DNA of 64,000 nucleotides from Cucumis sativus (Eukaryota > Streptophyta > Magnoliopsida > Cucurbitales > Cucurbitaceae), in NCBI RefSeq assembly GCF_000004075.3, contig NC_026660.2:558001-622000 (forward strand), read 5' to 3'. Under the pieces are notes generated by a model, which saw only the letters and a program-made list of their open reading frames with translations, searched no databases and was not told the DNA's origin. This document shows, in pieces, positions 39,601 to 52,900 of this stretch (position 1 is its first letter; every line of letters starts with the position of its first letter). The position numbers and the translations under genes were made by a program.

Positions 39601-41017
39601 AAAAACCAGTTAAAAAATCATTCCTTGAGAAACCAAGTACGTTTTCAATTTTCATAAGAAAGATTAAATAAAAAGTACAAAGCTATAACTAGAAGCGGCG
39701 TCGCCATAAAACATCACCTAAGCCCCAACGCAACTAAAGAAATACCAAACATTCCTCAATTACTATCTTATGATATAAGAGGAATAGTTACAAACAGAAA
39801 ACTCCTATCAACCAAGCTCCAGTAGAGGCCAATAAAAAAATATGAAACTACACCTACTTTCTGTAGCTACCTTACAAAGGCCCAGCATTACTTTCCTATC
39901 AAATGTTCCAAACATAGAGTAGTAAAATCATCACACCACACCACAGATGGTCGAGGATCCCACGTTGAAAAAATTAAAAAAAGAAACCTCACATTGTTTA
40001 AAAGATACATGGGTTACTCTCTCCATGCCAATTAGTTTTGGGTTGGAATCCCACTTTAACTAATATGGTAATATAGCTTATGAAGCCCAAATAGACATGC
40101 AGTCCAAAAATGAAAATTGAGACCAATCTCAAAATGGCGAACCCAAAGAGACACTTGTTGAGTGGAAATATTGAGGATATCACATTGGAAAAATTGAGAA
40201 ACCGCAAAAATTTACTAAGATGGATTACCTCCCTTCTTTTCAATTGATTTTGATATAGAAGCTATATCCTCCCAAAACAACCACTTATAAAGACCTAAAG
40301 AAAGCACCATTAAAACTAAGCAAGTACAACCAAATGACAATTAGTGCAAATTCTATCACTGTGAAAAGAATCAACGCCGAAGACAAAGTGAAGACTAAAC
40401 CTTTTCAAAGACTGCTAATTTCTAAAGTTGTAAGCATTATAAAGATTAGAAATCAAACATCCAAGCATTCAGTATCAAACATCTAACCGTTCTAGTTTTC
40501 TCAACAATCAAACAGAAATACCTCCTCATGAAGCTCTTTGATATCTTTCCCTTGAGTTTCCAATGTCGAATTAAGCACCGATACCCTCATCTCCAACCTC
40601 TTGACCTCACTTCTCAACAACTCCGGATCTTTCTCAATCCAATCAGCCGGTTTCTTAGCCAGCATTGAATCATTCGCATCCCCCACAGATTGAAAATACA
40701 ACCGCGCAACATCTTTTCCCACACAGGTCTGCTTACACACAGGACAACTGTATTTCTTCTTCCCATTCGAACAATACTCAAACCACTGCTGTAAACTAAA
40801 GAACCCCAATTACAAAATTTACAACTCCTCAATGTTCCAAACGAACAAGGAAAAAAAAAAGTCAATACAGAGCGAAAATCAATAAATGGTTTCCTTACCA
40901 GAGCTCGTGGAAGACATGGCCACAGATTGAGATGGATTGAAGATCCTCGATGATGGGTTTTAGATCCTCGTAGCAAATTGAGCAAATGGTTTTGGCAAAA
41001 CCGCAACCATTGTCCAT
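36686..41017 (-). CDS. TRAIP: TRAIP-type RING-H2 E3 ubiquitin ligase with a C-terminal PIP-box-like tail
   Basis: Nine exons: 40899-41017, 40522-40795, 39202-39303, 38777-38859, 38563-38679, 38226-38328, about 37535-38158, about 37244-37486 and 36686-36775, roughly 584 residues. The exon 7 donor and exon 8 acceptor are the least certain; acceptors at 37486 and 37459 both keep frame. A RING-H2 finger fills residues 12-60: C12-x2-C15, C32, H34, H37, C40, C57-x2-C60, split by intron 1. A coiled coil follows (about 95-290), then a low-complexity middle. Near the end are FSGGLLGPSG, LGKWCKRG and IAVGADGRGGQIKVLRS, a block I recall from plant homologues. The last exon encodes a basic stretch and ends in MRIENFFSKC, close to the PCNA-binding QxxIxxFF. 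TRAIP in animals ubiquitinates the replisome helicase at stalled or terminating forks; the same nuclear role is inferred here. Confidence 0.85.
36840..37160. mobile_element. Probable MITE-like insertion in the last intron of the TRAIP gene
   Basis: The intron between exons 8 and 9 is filled with sequence rich in AACTCAACT and CCAAACAAAC words, ending near 37,150 in GTCCAAACAAACACCCCTA. That ending resembles the termini of short non-autonomous elements I remember from cucurbit genomes. Clear terminal inverted repeats and a target-site duplication were not identified, so the borders are approximate. Confidence 0.35.
39930..40270. mobile_element. Repeat-like segment in intron 2 of the TRAIP gene
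   Basis: Two related phrases occur about 215 bp apart: GGATCCCACGTTGAAAAAAT near 39,955 and GGATATCACATTGGAAAAAT near 40,173. Such 'GGATCCCAC(G)TTGG' phrases are typical of retroelement-derived repeats in dicots. No coding remnant or clear end is visible. Confidence 0.35.
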
Positions 41018-42020
41018 TGATTATGCTTTCTGTAGGTTATTGAATGAAGAATTTGGGAAATGGGGTTTTGCAATGTGTTATGAGAAGAGAATTGGAGGGA
41101 AATTTTGGAGCGGAAATAAGAGATATTTGAAAAAGGAATTGATTGAAACCATTGTTGTAGAGCGGGAAAGAGTGGGAGAGTTTTCACGAAAATTCAATTT
41201 TTCCCTCTTCTCTTTTCTGGGATCTCATTTTGTTCTTTCTTTTTTTTTACAATTAATTACAATTCCACAATTTTATTTTTTCAATTTCTCATTAAAAAGA
41301 AAAAAGAAAATAATCAAACATAGCATCAAAATATTTACCCTTTGTACCAAAAAAGTAAATGTAATAAATTTTTGTTGGATTCTTTCGATAAACGGTAGCA
41401 ATTTTAAGCTTAATAATTAAGTATATAACATCGAATATAAGTGAATATTAATTTGTGTAGTTAGAATTATTTTCTCGTACATTCTTATAATATTTTACTT
41501 GTCTAAAAAAACACAAAATCTAATGAAAAATTACTATAAAACTTATTTCACCCAAAGGAATTAATAATAACATGAAAATTGTTTTTGATCCTTTTCAAAT
41601 TATTAAAACTTTACTTTACTTATATGTGTGTAAGAGTAGGTATCAACCATAAGTTAAAATCAATTTTACCAATATTTATAGATTCTTTATGGTTGAACAA
41701 TATAATGATAATAATTTGAATATACGTGTAACGGTTTAAATCATATAGTATTTTTTATCGAAAAGTCAAGTAATTGAATCTCTAAATATTTTATATTTAC
41801 CTAACAATAAGCTTCGTCTTTCTCAAACAATATATAATAAGGTATGTTAGATTTTGATATTTTGGTAAAAGATCAAATGAGTGAAACAACTTTTGTAAAG
41901 GCTATTCGTATATATAGAACCAAAAGAATAGAGGATATAAGAAGATTAACATACTCTAAATTTCACAGCGTGTACAAAAAAAAACAGCCTTCGAATGAAG
42001 AACAAATATAGTATTAAAGT
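41018..42020. other. Spacer: TRAIP promoter side and LEA_2 3' flank
   Basis: About 1 kb. The first 200 bp are the moderately GC-rich leader and promoter of the TRAIP gene; the rest is AT-rich and ends in the LEA_2 gene 3' UTR. The plus-strand open frame that overlaps the TRAIP first exon (40,986-41,420) is antisense chance. Confidence 0.6.
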
Positions 42021-42680
42021 CTACATCTTCATCTTCCTCTTGCATTTCTGATCCTCAATTGACTTACTGAATATATTGATCACGAATGTACAATTCATCT
42101 TGACAACAACGTTTCTCCCTATAAAATGCAACAACTTCACTTTTCCTGGGATCCTCGAGAAGCTTCTCAATCTCACCTTCCCCAAGCTCACATCGTTGTT
42201 GAGGTTCGACAAAACTCGATCGGCAACGATGTCAATGGTGACATTCATTCGCACAGTTTGTCGTGCCTTGGCTTTCCCCGACGGCCCTCGTACCTCCCCT
42301 ATCACTGTCTCATTGATGAATAGAGTTGTAGTGGTGTTACTGTACTTGAACGATGCCATGTTGGGATTTTTTACTGACACATCGGCAGTCAGTGACACGT
42401 TGGATCCTGGCTTTGGTATGACATTGTTGATCAACTCCAGCTTTGTGATTGAAACTCTATTCATTTGGATTATGGGATCCTTGATTTGAAATAGAGTGAA
42501 CATCAAGATGATGATGATTACTATCGTTGGAATCATGAGAAGAGCTACTATGAAACTGCAACATTTTATGAATCTTTTTCGTTGGATTCTCTTTAGATGT
42601 AATCTTGTTTCGCCGTTGTCGCTACTCAAACGATTGAGGGTAGCTGGAGTGAGAGGCTGAGCTTGGTCCTTGTCCACCAT
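42021..42680 (-). CDS. LEA_2 / NDR1-HIN1-like (NHL) membrane protein
   Basis: Single exon, 219 residues. A cytosolic N-terminus with a basic stretch (RIQRKR, about 32-37) precedes one membrane helix (about 38-64, VALLMIPTIVIIIILMF). The LEA_2 beta-sandwich domain lies outside, about 70-205, with the family phrase VSVKNPNMASFKYSN near 101-115. Five possible N-glycosylation sites (NVS, NTT, NET, NVT, NCT) fit a secreted-side domain. The tail is very basic (KCKRKMKM). The family includes NDR1 and HIN1-like proteins of the plasma membrane or ER, linked to defence and drought responses, but no specific role can be assigned here. The start has a good context (ACCATGG) and sits about 70 bp below a TATA box. 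It is divergently placed to the reticulon gene, 1.35 kb away. Confidence 0.9.
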   Translation of the reverse strand: MVDKDQAQPLTPATLNRLSSDNGETRLHLKRIQRKRFIKCCSFIVALLMIPTIVIIIILMFTLFQIKDPIIQMNRVSITKLELINNVIPKPGSNVSLTADVSVKNPNMASFKYSNTTTTLFINETVIGEVRGPSGKAKARQTVRMNVTIDIVADRVLSNLNNDVSLGKVRLRSFSRIPGKVKLLHFIGRNVVVKMNCTFVINIFSKSIEDQKCKRKMKM

Positions 42681-42747
42681 GGTTATGGAACAGTGGAGAA
42701 AAACTTTAAGGTTATGAGAGATTTTAAGTACTGCTTATTGAGTTTTG

Positions 42748-42753
42748 TTTATA
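42748..42753 (-). promoter_or_regulatory. Probable TATA box of the LEA_2 gene
   Basis: The minus strand reads CCTTATAAACAAAA, with TATAAA about 70 bp before the start codon. Confidence 0.6.
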
Positions 42754-43895
42754 AGGCGATGGTTTAGGGAAGTGCCCAAAATTTGAAGCCATTGAACAAT
42801 GTTGAATTAAAGGCAAGCAAAGACATGCATGACTTTTAGGCTATGATGTAGTGGTTGTAAATATGCACTTAATGAAGAGAAGAGTGGAAAAAGAAGTCAA
42901 GTTGTTCATATTGTATTCTGTGTTTGTGTTAATTTGTAATTGGTCCATGTGTGTGTTTTGTGGGATAAGTAGGGACAAATTGCTTTAATTATGTGTGAAA
43001 AATATTGTTTCCAAATAAATTGGATGGGGCCTAAGCTTTGACAAAACAAGCTACAAATAAGTTTGATATCAATCCCAAGTAAATTTACGAGGCTCTAAAA
43101 TGTGAAAGTTGTTAAAAATACGCGAACCACTTTAAACATCGGGCATCGTAACATCAACTAATTAAACCAAAAAACGACACCGATCCATAAGTTAACTATC
43201 ACAATTTTAATTAATTTTGGTAGTAGAAGTCATACTTTGTATGAGTGGTCGACTTTGAATGTCATTGTCCCTATTGATATCAGATTTTGGACAAGAAAAA
43301 GGTACACACGACTTCCACGTAACATCAACAGTAAATTTATTTGAGAGGAAAAAAAAATGTAACTTATGGAAGCTAAAAAATTTGAGAGTAAAAATCAAAT
43401 TACCTTGTACAAAATGATAATGATATATTATAGAGAAACTTGACCTAATTTTGTTACTAGAATTTGAAAGTAGCTTTGGGATAATTAAATGATGTTTAAC
43501 TCGTGTTGGCATCAACCTTGTCAAGATTGAACTTCTTATTTAAACAATATTGCAGATTAAGCATTTAGCAAAGGTTAAATATTGGATCAACTCCAAGCCA
43601 ACACTTTTTCGTTCCCATTTATATCAAACGTATGTTCCATCATTTAGTCAAAATTTATCCTTAATAATTCTCATTCAATAGGGAATTTCTTACTAATATT
43701 TTCTTTAAATATTCAATTAGGTAACATTTTAGAAGTTTGTTCTTTTTATATATCACCCAGTAGTAACATTTTGAAAGTATAAGCAAAACAAATATACTTT
43801 TCTCCCAAAATTAATAACAATAAAAATTAGTTTGATATTATCTAAAAAATCCACAAAAAAAAGAGTTTTTGTTATGTGTCATAAAAGTTTCACCG

Positions 43896-43903
43896 CCACG
43901 TGG
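43896..43903 (+). promoter_or_regulatory. Perfect G-box (CCACGTGG) before the reticulon gene
   Basis: Palindromic CCACGTGG about 130 bp above the start codon, with a second ACGT core (GCCACGTA) near 43,950. Typical bZIP/bHLH site. Confidence 0.5.
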
Positions 43904-43986
43904 AAGGTCTCAAGCGTAAACAGCCGTCGTAGTTTGACACTCTGGCCTGGCCACGTACTGTAGAATTGCCACCTCGTTCATCCATT

Positions 43987-43993
43987 TATATAA
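43987..43993 (+). promoter_or_regulatory. Probable TATA box of the reticulon gene
   Basis: TATATAA lies 39 bp before the start codon, which would leave only a very short leader; an upstream start site is also possible. Confidence 0.4.
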
Positions 43994-44031
43994 TAATTAA
44001 ATTTCTTCACTTACTTTCTATTGCACTATCC

Positions 44032-45835
44032 ATGGCGGACTCTTCAGAAACTGTACAACCCAAGGCGGTGGAAATCGCCGACGATAATATTAACAATGAT
44101 CAACACCCCATTACTCCATCTCCCCCGCCATCCTCTAATTTCAACAAAATGGACCATTCTCTGCCACTTTCGCCGGAGGACGAGACGGCAGAGAGTTCTC
44201 AAATGTTAGAGAAAAAGCAACCTGTTCATCGTGTTCTTGGTGCTGGAAAGCGTACGGCTAATCCCTCTTTGTGTTTTTCCAATTCTTGTATTTTTTTTTT
44301 CATCTCTAAAAATGAGTGAAAATGTTTACAAAGTAGAACCAACTTTTATATTCTATGTTTATATTTCATACATAAATTATGATATTTTTTGAAATTATTG
44401 TTTTATTAACATACATCATCTTATGTATATATATATACGTATGGAACTCGAATTTTTGTTGGTGCATCATATACTGTTATGCATTTAATTTTATTATGCT
44501 TGTTCAGTTGGTGACATTTGGTCTTTTTCTTTTTGTTTTGGAATTATGTTAGTACTTCCATAAGTTTTGTTCAATAGTTTCATCTTGTAACATTGCAAAT
44601 TCAAAACGACCCTAAGTGCTTATTTTTATCCAAACCAATAAATATTGGAGGCAGCATCGAATGAGGTCGTGCATGTTGATTAACATTTGGCATTATGTAA
44701 TGATCTTGTTTTTGGTAGTTGCTGACGGGTTGTTATGGCGGGACAAGAAGGTGTCGGTTGCGGTTGTTGGTGGAGCAACGATAGTTTGGGCGTTTTTTGA
44801 ATTGCTTGAATATCATTTGCTTCCAATCTTATGTTATGCGTTGATCGTGGTTGTTGCTCTCTTGTTCCTTTGGTCCAATGCTCATATACTCATCTACAAG
44901 TACGTTTCAATACCTAAAATCTCTCACTTTCATTAAGTATGATGGTAGTGTATGCTTGAACCTAGCTCTTACAAAAAAAATTGAGTGCATTAATAGGAGC
45001 CCTCCTCATCTTCCGGAAGTTCGTATTAGGGAGGAACCATTTCTACAGGTAGCTTCTGCAGTAAGGACCGAGATCAATCGGGCCATTGCGATCTTGCGTG
45101 ATGTTGCATCTGGGAGAGATGTGAAGAAGTTTATTGCTGTAAGTGCTGTTAAAATAAACTGCCCAATGCACTAATTGCCTTCAATACTATATGAACTTTT
45201 TAACTTTAGAGCCTACTTAATTAGATTGAACTGCATAATCTTGTTTTTTTATTAATTTTTTGATCCAATGAATGAAATAGCTCCATTCATTTGATATGTT
45301 CAGATTATTTGTTTTAATTTTCTCTACAACATTTGTTGTACTTATTATAAGTTCATAGAAATCAATCCTAACCTTAATTAACAACCTACGTGATCATGTT
45401 TATGTTTATTTATAAGAGCAATGACGAGGCAAAAAAAGCACCATATGATGGGCTATGCAGCCCAGTTGTAACCAAGTATTCTCATATATTCTAATAGTGT
45501 TGAGTTTTACAATGTCAGGTGGTTGTTGGCTTGTGGTTCCTATCAGTAGTAGGAAATTGGTGCAATTTTTTGACCTTGTTTTACATAGGTAAGATTTACT
45601 TTCACAATACACCTCGAAACTCCCTGACCATTTCGACATTACTCAATTTTTTTCTTCTTTTTTTACAGTTGTGGTACTGCTGCACATGGTACCGGTCTTT
45701 TACGAGAAGTACAAGTACAAAATCGACTCATTTGCGGAAAAGATCGTGGCCGAGATTAGAAAGAAGTATACAGTTTTTAACGAGAAAGTGGCGAGTAAAT
45801 TTTCCAAAGAACCATTAAGAGACAAGAAGGATTGA
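44032..45835 (+). CDS. RTNLB: Reticulon-like protein, plant RTNLB family
   Basis: Five exons: 44032-44251, 44719-44899, 44997-45138, 45519-45588 and 45669-45835, all GT/AG and in frame, 259 residues, a normal RTNLB length. The N-terminal about 68 residues are acidic and proline/serine-rich. The reticulon domain begins at [20 protein letters not shown] and contains two long hydrophobic hairpins: about 83-126 ([15 protein letters not shown], then [15 protein letters not shown]) and about 180-217 ([17 protein letters not shown] through [15 protein letters not shown]). Between them is the conserved loop [12 protein letters not shown]. Reticulons insert as wedges in the ER membrane and shape tubules. 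The family call is firm; the subgroup (RTNLB5/6-like by neighbourhood) is inferred. The fourth exon is only 70 bp. Confidence 0.95.
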
Positions 45836-46947
45836 AAGAAAGGGAGGAAAAGAGTATAATGTGTGTTCTCTTTTGGACTTGAAAGTCTTCATTTTCGTTC
45901 TGGTTAATGTTGTGTAAATGTTTTGATTTGAAGTTCAAACCAAAGCTTATATGTGTCCTTGTACATATCAAACTTTTAGTGTAAGGTTACTTCTTTTCTT
46001 GAATTTGATTCGGTAGATGGATTTTGAATAGTGTGGTGAATTGATGTGGTTGTATTATGTGGTGATCGTTGAGACTTGTATGTGACAAAATTGACTAGGG
46101 AATGAATGTGAATGGGTATACTTCTGCCTATAATATCTTGATTGTTTGCCAAGTAATGTTTATGATTTATATAGTACGTTTGCAATGGTTGTGAGTTTGA
46201 AAATTCAGGTCGGCGCTAAGGTTATATATGATCCGCCTCACCAAGTTCGAAACCAGCGAGTTTCTGACTTCTTTGGACCGTCCTGTCTAACTCGAGAGTA
46301 CACACTTAATGTATGTAATTTGAACGGGGTGGATCGGTCTAACTCAGAAGTAGACATACACCTTTGCATGATCGCTATTGCTATTTCATTTATCGATCGT
46401 AAATTTAGGTTCATTCTTCATAAATTTAGATTTCACATACGTTTTAACCATATCATGGGCATAGTTGCGCTATACTATACAGTAGATTATTAGTCTTATT
46501 GTGCAAATGAGTGAGCAAGAATGAGTGTTATTACGCTTTGAGGTCGATGTTTTATTGAACGATCAAAATTGTAAATTTTCTAGTTGCAACTTTAAAATGG
46601 AGGAAATATGTCATTTGTTCCTTTGTAAAGCGGGATGCTTATGAAACTTGCAATCATTAGCACAAGAGCTGTGCTCTAGATCGTGATTTTGCACGTGAGA
46701 GAAACAAAAATATTGAAACAAATATGAACAAAAACACCCCATTTATTCGATTCTTTGCACAACAAATGAAGTTTCAAGATATCGAAAACATAAAGCTGTG
46801 AGACTTGTAGCTCTTCAAACGACTGCACCCGGATAACCCAACACTAACCACCCAGTAAAAGAATAAATTGAACATCACATGGCTTTATCGTCATTAACAA
46901 ACTCAATACTCTGTAGTTTTCTATTAATTTGAAAACGAAAGAAAATC
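45836..46947. other. Spacer between convergent reticulon and golgin genes
   Basis: About 1.1 kb holding the two 3' UTRs. A GC-richer patch at 46,190-46,420 has an open plus-strand frame without resemblance to a known protein; it could be a repeat fragment. No other structure seen. Confidence 0.6.
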
Positions 46948-49900
46948 TCAGTATTTCGGAAGCGGTCTTGAGTTATAAGTGTTCTCAGACGATGATGATG
47001 TGAGAGGAACTGTTGAGAACTCAGAATCAGAGTGGTGTCTTGAAAGGCGAAAATCACTGCCAAAAGGAAGGTGAGTCGATTGAAGATGAGAAGGAAAACC
47101 TGTTCTTGAAGGATTGGGTGTCGAACCAATCGTCTTCGTTCTGGGATCAAGTAACGGTGAACCAGCACTGGCAACATCTGAGCTGCTAGATTGGGATGCT
47201 TCCCGAAGCTTGAGGCTTTCCTCGGCTTCTCTCTTCTCTCTCTCCTCATTCTCCTTGAGAAGAAAGTCAACCCATAAATCTGCAAAGGACTGAAAGGAAA
47301 ATCCAAGCTTAGAACAGACTTTTACTTTTATTGACGAAGTTAAAAGAATTAAAATGTTACCACTTAGTGGAGATCCCAAAACCATATAAAAATGTAAAAT
47401 TTCTAAATATGTAGGTTTATTCGAGATCAGTCTTCGAACACTCCGAAAATAATAGCAATAAATTACTGCTACGGTCCCCTGTACTAGCATATCATCATTT
47501 TGTTGGATAGATGAATACCATGACCGGATATGTATATTATTAACGAAATGAAGTGAGCATATCTATGGCCATCGTGGGTTTTGGATGTGATCAAAATTGA
47601 TGATGGAATTATAATATGAACCGAAGTATGTTCTTTCGTGAAAGTGTGGAGACTAAAATGTTTTCTTTTGGAACTTGACCACAATGAATCTGAAAACTCA
47701 GAGACCAAAATAGGATTTCCTTGCCCAATATCTCAAGATCTTACCAAAATAGAAGTTACAAATACTTTTGTCATGTAATGAGTTGACACACCTGATTATC
47801 AGAGGCCATATTAGCTGGCGTCTCTGTTGTGCTTCCTCCCAAAATCCCGCCCACCAGGCGTCCAGGAAGGCCCAAAACTCCACGTACAACACCTTTGCTT
47901 GGGCCTTGTTTAGCAGCTCCTATCCTCAGCTTCTCATCTTCAGAGAATCCAAGCATACGGACCATAAGATCCAAAACCTGCATGAGCAATGCACAAGAAC
48001 CAAGTGGATGAAAAGTTTTAAGAGGGGAAAAAGAGCAGTTATGATTTTGATTCTAGTCAAACCATTATCTATTCAAATATCATCCCAACCAACCAAGTTG
48101 CCTAGTCTAAAATAACATGTTTGTATATTGTCCACATATCTGCAGACATTGTCAATGCAGGGGACATAACACGAAGCTTACATATGGATATGTTGATTAA
48201 AAATAAATAAAAATACCTCTTTACTGTGGTTTCTCTGGAAGTACGTCACCAGTAATTTGATCACAATACGCCTGCCAAAACCTCCCAATGATCATCAGTA
48301 TTACAACTCCACATGGTCGAATTGCACAGAAACAACACAATTGAATTACGTACTTCAAAAGAGTAGATACAATGGGATAGCCAGAGTTTCAATTTGAAGA
48401 GACAATAATGGCTAGTCAATCTAACAATGGTTGGTAGCTTATCTTTGTGGAACTTAACAACAGATCTCTCATCTGCAATTTGAAAAGGCAAGTACCATAT
48501 GGATACCTCGTCTTTCACAGTCCTAATGCATCTGATATATTAGTACCTAGATGATATGTCTTGAAACCATCTTGGTGTTCTCTTTCCAAAGGAATGTATC
48601 ATTAACTAACAGTGTTCCTTTAGCTAGCCAATATGTCTCTTTGACACAAATTTCAGCGACAAAGTTTCAGCTGTGATTCACTCCTAATTGTTTCAGTCCT
48701 AATGCATCTGATATATTTTGTGGACTACAGCTATCTGTTCTTTTTAAAATAAAACACAACTTGTCATTGAATTAATGAAAAGAAAGTAATGCTCAAATCA
48801 CAAAGGACTACAGCTATCCTGTTAAACCTTTGGAGCATTGAAGCTAAAAAGATGCAACAAAATTTTCAACAAGGCTAACGTTTGAAACAGGGATGCATAG
48901 GTATATTGGAACAATTGTTAAGGCTAAATTAACTTTTCACACATCACACGTCAATGAAAAGTTACGTCTTTTTTTTTTCAGAAAAACCAAAAACAGAAGC
49001 AAAAGGTATCCAGAAGTAGATTTTTCGAGTGCAATGCCAGTGGGTGAGGGAAATGAGCAGGGGTGTAAATTCCCAACAACAAATATTTACGAGGATTTAC
49101 CTGTCAACAAGAAAATCTGAATCCACTGACATCCTATTCAGCCTTGTCATACTCTGATCAAGAGCACGGCGCAGCTTTGAATTATCTTCTTCAAGTTTAT
49201 TAACTCTGCTTTTCCATTCTCCCAATGCTCTTTCAGAAATTGAAAGCTTTGACAAAATTTCTTCCTTCTCCTTCTTTAACGCATCTTCTCTTTGGTTAGC
49301 ATCCTGAGCAATGAAACATAGCATTAAGCAAAAATGAGAAAAATGAACAAAGGAGAAAAGTGACAAGCGTTGGCAAATTTAACTGTTCACATATCATCCA
49401 ATCTCGTCGGTAACCTATGAAATCAATGTGACTCCTTAATTAAAAAAAGTAAGCTCGTAAAAATCAGATGTGAGATGATAATTCTGAAAGTCTAGACACT
49501 CAAAAGAGTACGAAAATGATAGAAAATCAGATGTGAGATGATAATTCTGAAAGTCCAGACACTCAAAAGAGTATGAAAATGATAGGTCGAAGACAAGTGA
49601 GAACTAACAAATTTCTAAAACTATCTATTATAGACTTGCTATATATTAACATTTAATTAGTTTGTATTAATATTAAAAATAAAATTTAAAAAATTCTGGC
49701 AAGGGATCCAATCCCCTATTCGAGAATATTCTCTAAAACATGAAATGGACTGGAATAAAGTTCTATTCTACAGAGAAGAAGATTGTCCTTATAATATTCA
49801 CATAAACAGAAATACAAAGACAAGCCTCACTTAGAAAACTAGGAGCTAAGGCATGTTATTGATAAAAGCATGTACAGTTGTCATAGTCAGAAACAGCATA

Positions 49901-52900
49901 CTTTTAGCATTTGAGATAATTTAGCTTCTTCTTCCCTTTCCCGAGCCAAAACACTCTCCAAGTGTTCCTAAAGTTCAAAGTAAGAATAAGATTGCAGCAC
50001 AATCAAATAATGGCACAGTTAGATAACCATTGCATATTGCTATAAATTGTAGCAAATTTAATTTAAATTTCATTTTTCTTTACCTTGGCTTCTATTTCTG
50101 CATAGTACTGGCCGAGTGCAGTTTGAAGGTTCAATAGTTCGATGTTCTTGGAATCTATAATACTCATACAGTTTGCAAGTTTTCTGTGAAGATCTTCAAT
50201 AATTTCTTTAGATTTCTGAAGTTCATTGTTACCATACATCTCAGCCTCCTTCTGCATCGCAATTGCCTGATTCAATGCTTTCTCTAAATGCATTATCTGA
50301 CCCCTCTGGTATTCATTATTATGACGAAGTTCTTCAATTATTCTGCTATCTTCATCCATCTTTTCTGATTCCTCAGATTCCTTGACAGAATTCCAGAAAT
50401 AAAAAACCACTCAGCCACAGTAGGTTCTAAAATAAACACTAGCACACAGAAGATCCAAAGGTTTGCAAGAACCCTTCAAAAATAATATAGGTAGAAACAA
50501 TGATAATTAATCTACAAACAGCTAGTCTGAATCAATATAATCACTAAGTACAATCAAGTTCTCCATTAAGGAACCTATAAGCATTGATATTTGAACACAG
50601 GCATCTAGTTCCTCCAAGAAGATTGAATCACTGAAGAGATTTCAGTACTCCATTCAAAAAAAGGAAAATGTAGGGAGATACTTTGTGGTTCTATGCACTG
50701 TCCTTAACTTATCCCACTTCTTGAATGAACAGGATAAGATTATAACGCATTTAGGCATTTAGGAGTCCAAATTCATAACCATATCACAGTTCAATTAGTT
50801 CAAATGACATAAACTTAAATATTGTCACCCACAAGAAGAGTTAAGACAGGAAACCTTTTCCAACAAATGCTGCTTGAGACGTGATAGTTCATGCGCAGCC
50901 TTGTCTCTCTCTTGCTGCATTTCCTTCAAATCTTTCTTCAATTTTTGCAATGATAGGTCCCTATCTTCTTTTCCGAGGGAAATTCCAGATGGACCCAATT
51001 TCTACTTAAAGAAAAAGTAAAAGAACACAATAAGAAGCCACCCTGAAAATTTTGACCAAAAAAAAAATCAACCTGAACTACATTAACGTATTTAACCAGT
51101 ATATGCAGGCAATTTTAACAAATGCAAAGGATACAAGCAGACACATTGGCAGTGATTTCATGAGAAATCAAACAATCTGAACAAATGGTAAACAGAACAA
51201 ACACCCTTCCAGATTATGTGAATCAGAATTACCTCACTAGAATCACTTAGATGCCTATTCACCATTTCCAATGATTTTGATGGGGTTTCGACACCTGACA
51301 ACTCTTGGCTCTTTTCCAATGTATCTTTGAGTTCCTTTTTCTCCATCTGTACATGAGAAGCATCCAATACTAGAGATTGAAAACACAGAAATGTGTATAA
51401 TTGAAAAATACATTTCTCACTTATTCCAACCAAAAACTAAAAATGATTTAGTGACCTCCAAAGTACTTTTTTCTTTCTCCAATGTTGTAATTAATCTCTT
51501 CAATTCCTCCACATTATCATCAGACTTCATCTTCTCTCTTCTATTCAACTCAACTTGCAATTGCTTTACTTCTAGTTTCTTCTCATTCAATTCTCTAAGA
51601 ATGTCACTCATCTCCAACGATGCCTGCTTAAGAAAAGGTATAATGTTAATATGCATAAAAAAACAAAGGATACCAGATACAGGAACAAACAAACATCCAT
51701 ATATAGAAGACATATAGAAATATTAAAAAAAATGAATTGACCTCCAGTAAGATGACTAGAAAGTAATCTAATCAGTTCCACTTTAATAAGACAGCCCTCT
51801 CCAATTCATCCTCTAAACCTAGAATAGCCAGCAAGACACGTCCTGTTTGAACGGTTGATTCGGGGTGAGTTATGCAAATCCTATATTGGTGATGTTAGGT
51901 ATTCCTGTAGTCAAAGTGAATGCTAGGCTCACCTAAACTCTAATGGCAAATTACATCATAAAAACACCAAGAAGAGAGCTCTCCTAGTACTTTCATTAGT
52001 GTCTACAAAAAGAACAAAAATGCATATAAAACTGTGATTCACTTCACAGCAGTTTTTTTTTTCTCTTGCAAATAGCCAGCAAAGGATAACAGGGACGTTC
52101 TATGAGTTGGTTGCAGAGAGAACAGGGAAGTGACATTATGAGTGTTACAAGATTCTTTTCAGAGTGGAACCATCAACGCCCACATTAATGAGACTTATGT
52201 TTGCCTTATTCCTAAGAAAGTGGTTACCTCCATGGTAGCCGACTTTCCGCTTATTAGCCGCACCAGTTGTCTTCACAAGATTGTGGCCTGTGTTCTCTCA
52301 AGCCACCCTCTCCACAATGATCCAACATACCTCTCTTTTCAATTTACCGAGTCAAGTGGCTCAAAAGGTGGAAAGGCTACATGAATTTTATTTGGGGAGA
52401 AAGGTCAAATGTTCAAGCATACACCTAAAAATTCTTTTTGGGCCGAATTAATTTATTTGCTTTAGATGATTTCCCTAACTAGAAGGGTTCTAATAACAGG
52501 CTCTTCACTGTAAAATCTTTTTTGCAGGATACGATAATCTTCATTGACCTTATACACTTCTCTTTTGACTGAAACTATTTGAAAAAGAGGCTACCCATAT
52601 CGGGTCTTAATTTATTCAGACCTCTTACAGAAATGCATGCTCTACACGGTCATCTCCCCCAATTGGTGCTCCTTGTGTAAGACTGGGCTGCAAATTAATC
52701 TCAAAGCCACATCTTTCTTCATTACCCCTTCACTCGGGTTTTTTGAGACGAGAAGGTAATACAGTTCGTCAGCAGTTTTTCTATCATCTCCTTGTGGAGC
52801 TCACTTTCAGAAACAAACAAAAGTTTTGCTTTGGATGAGCCTCTTTAGGCCCTAAATTGCGAAAGAATGGTTCTTCAACAACAAAAAATAAGCTTTTGAT

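Larger units (their letters stand above)
42681..44031. other. Shared upstream region of the divergent LEA_2 and reticulon genes
   Basis: About 1.35 kb between two divergent start codons. It contains a TATA box on each side and a G-box near the reticulon gene. The middle is AT-rich with no recognisable coding sense. Confidence 0.7.

Noticed and set aside
43966..44031. N-terminal extension of the reticulon frame
   Set aside because: The extended frame begins with TTG rather than ATG and would cover the TATA box; ATG at 44032 fits the family.
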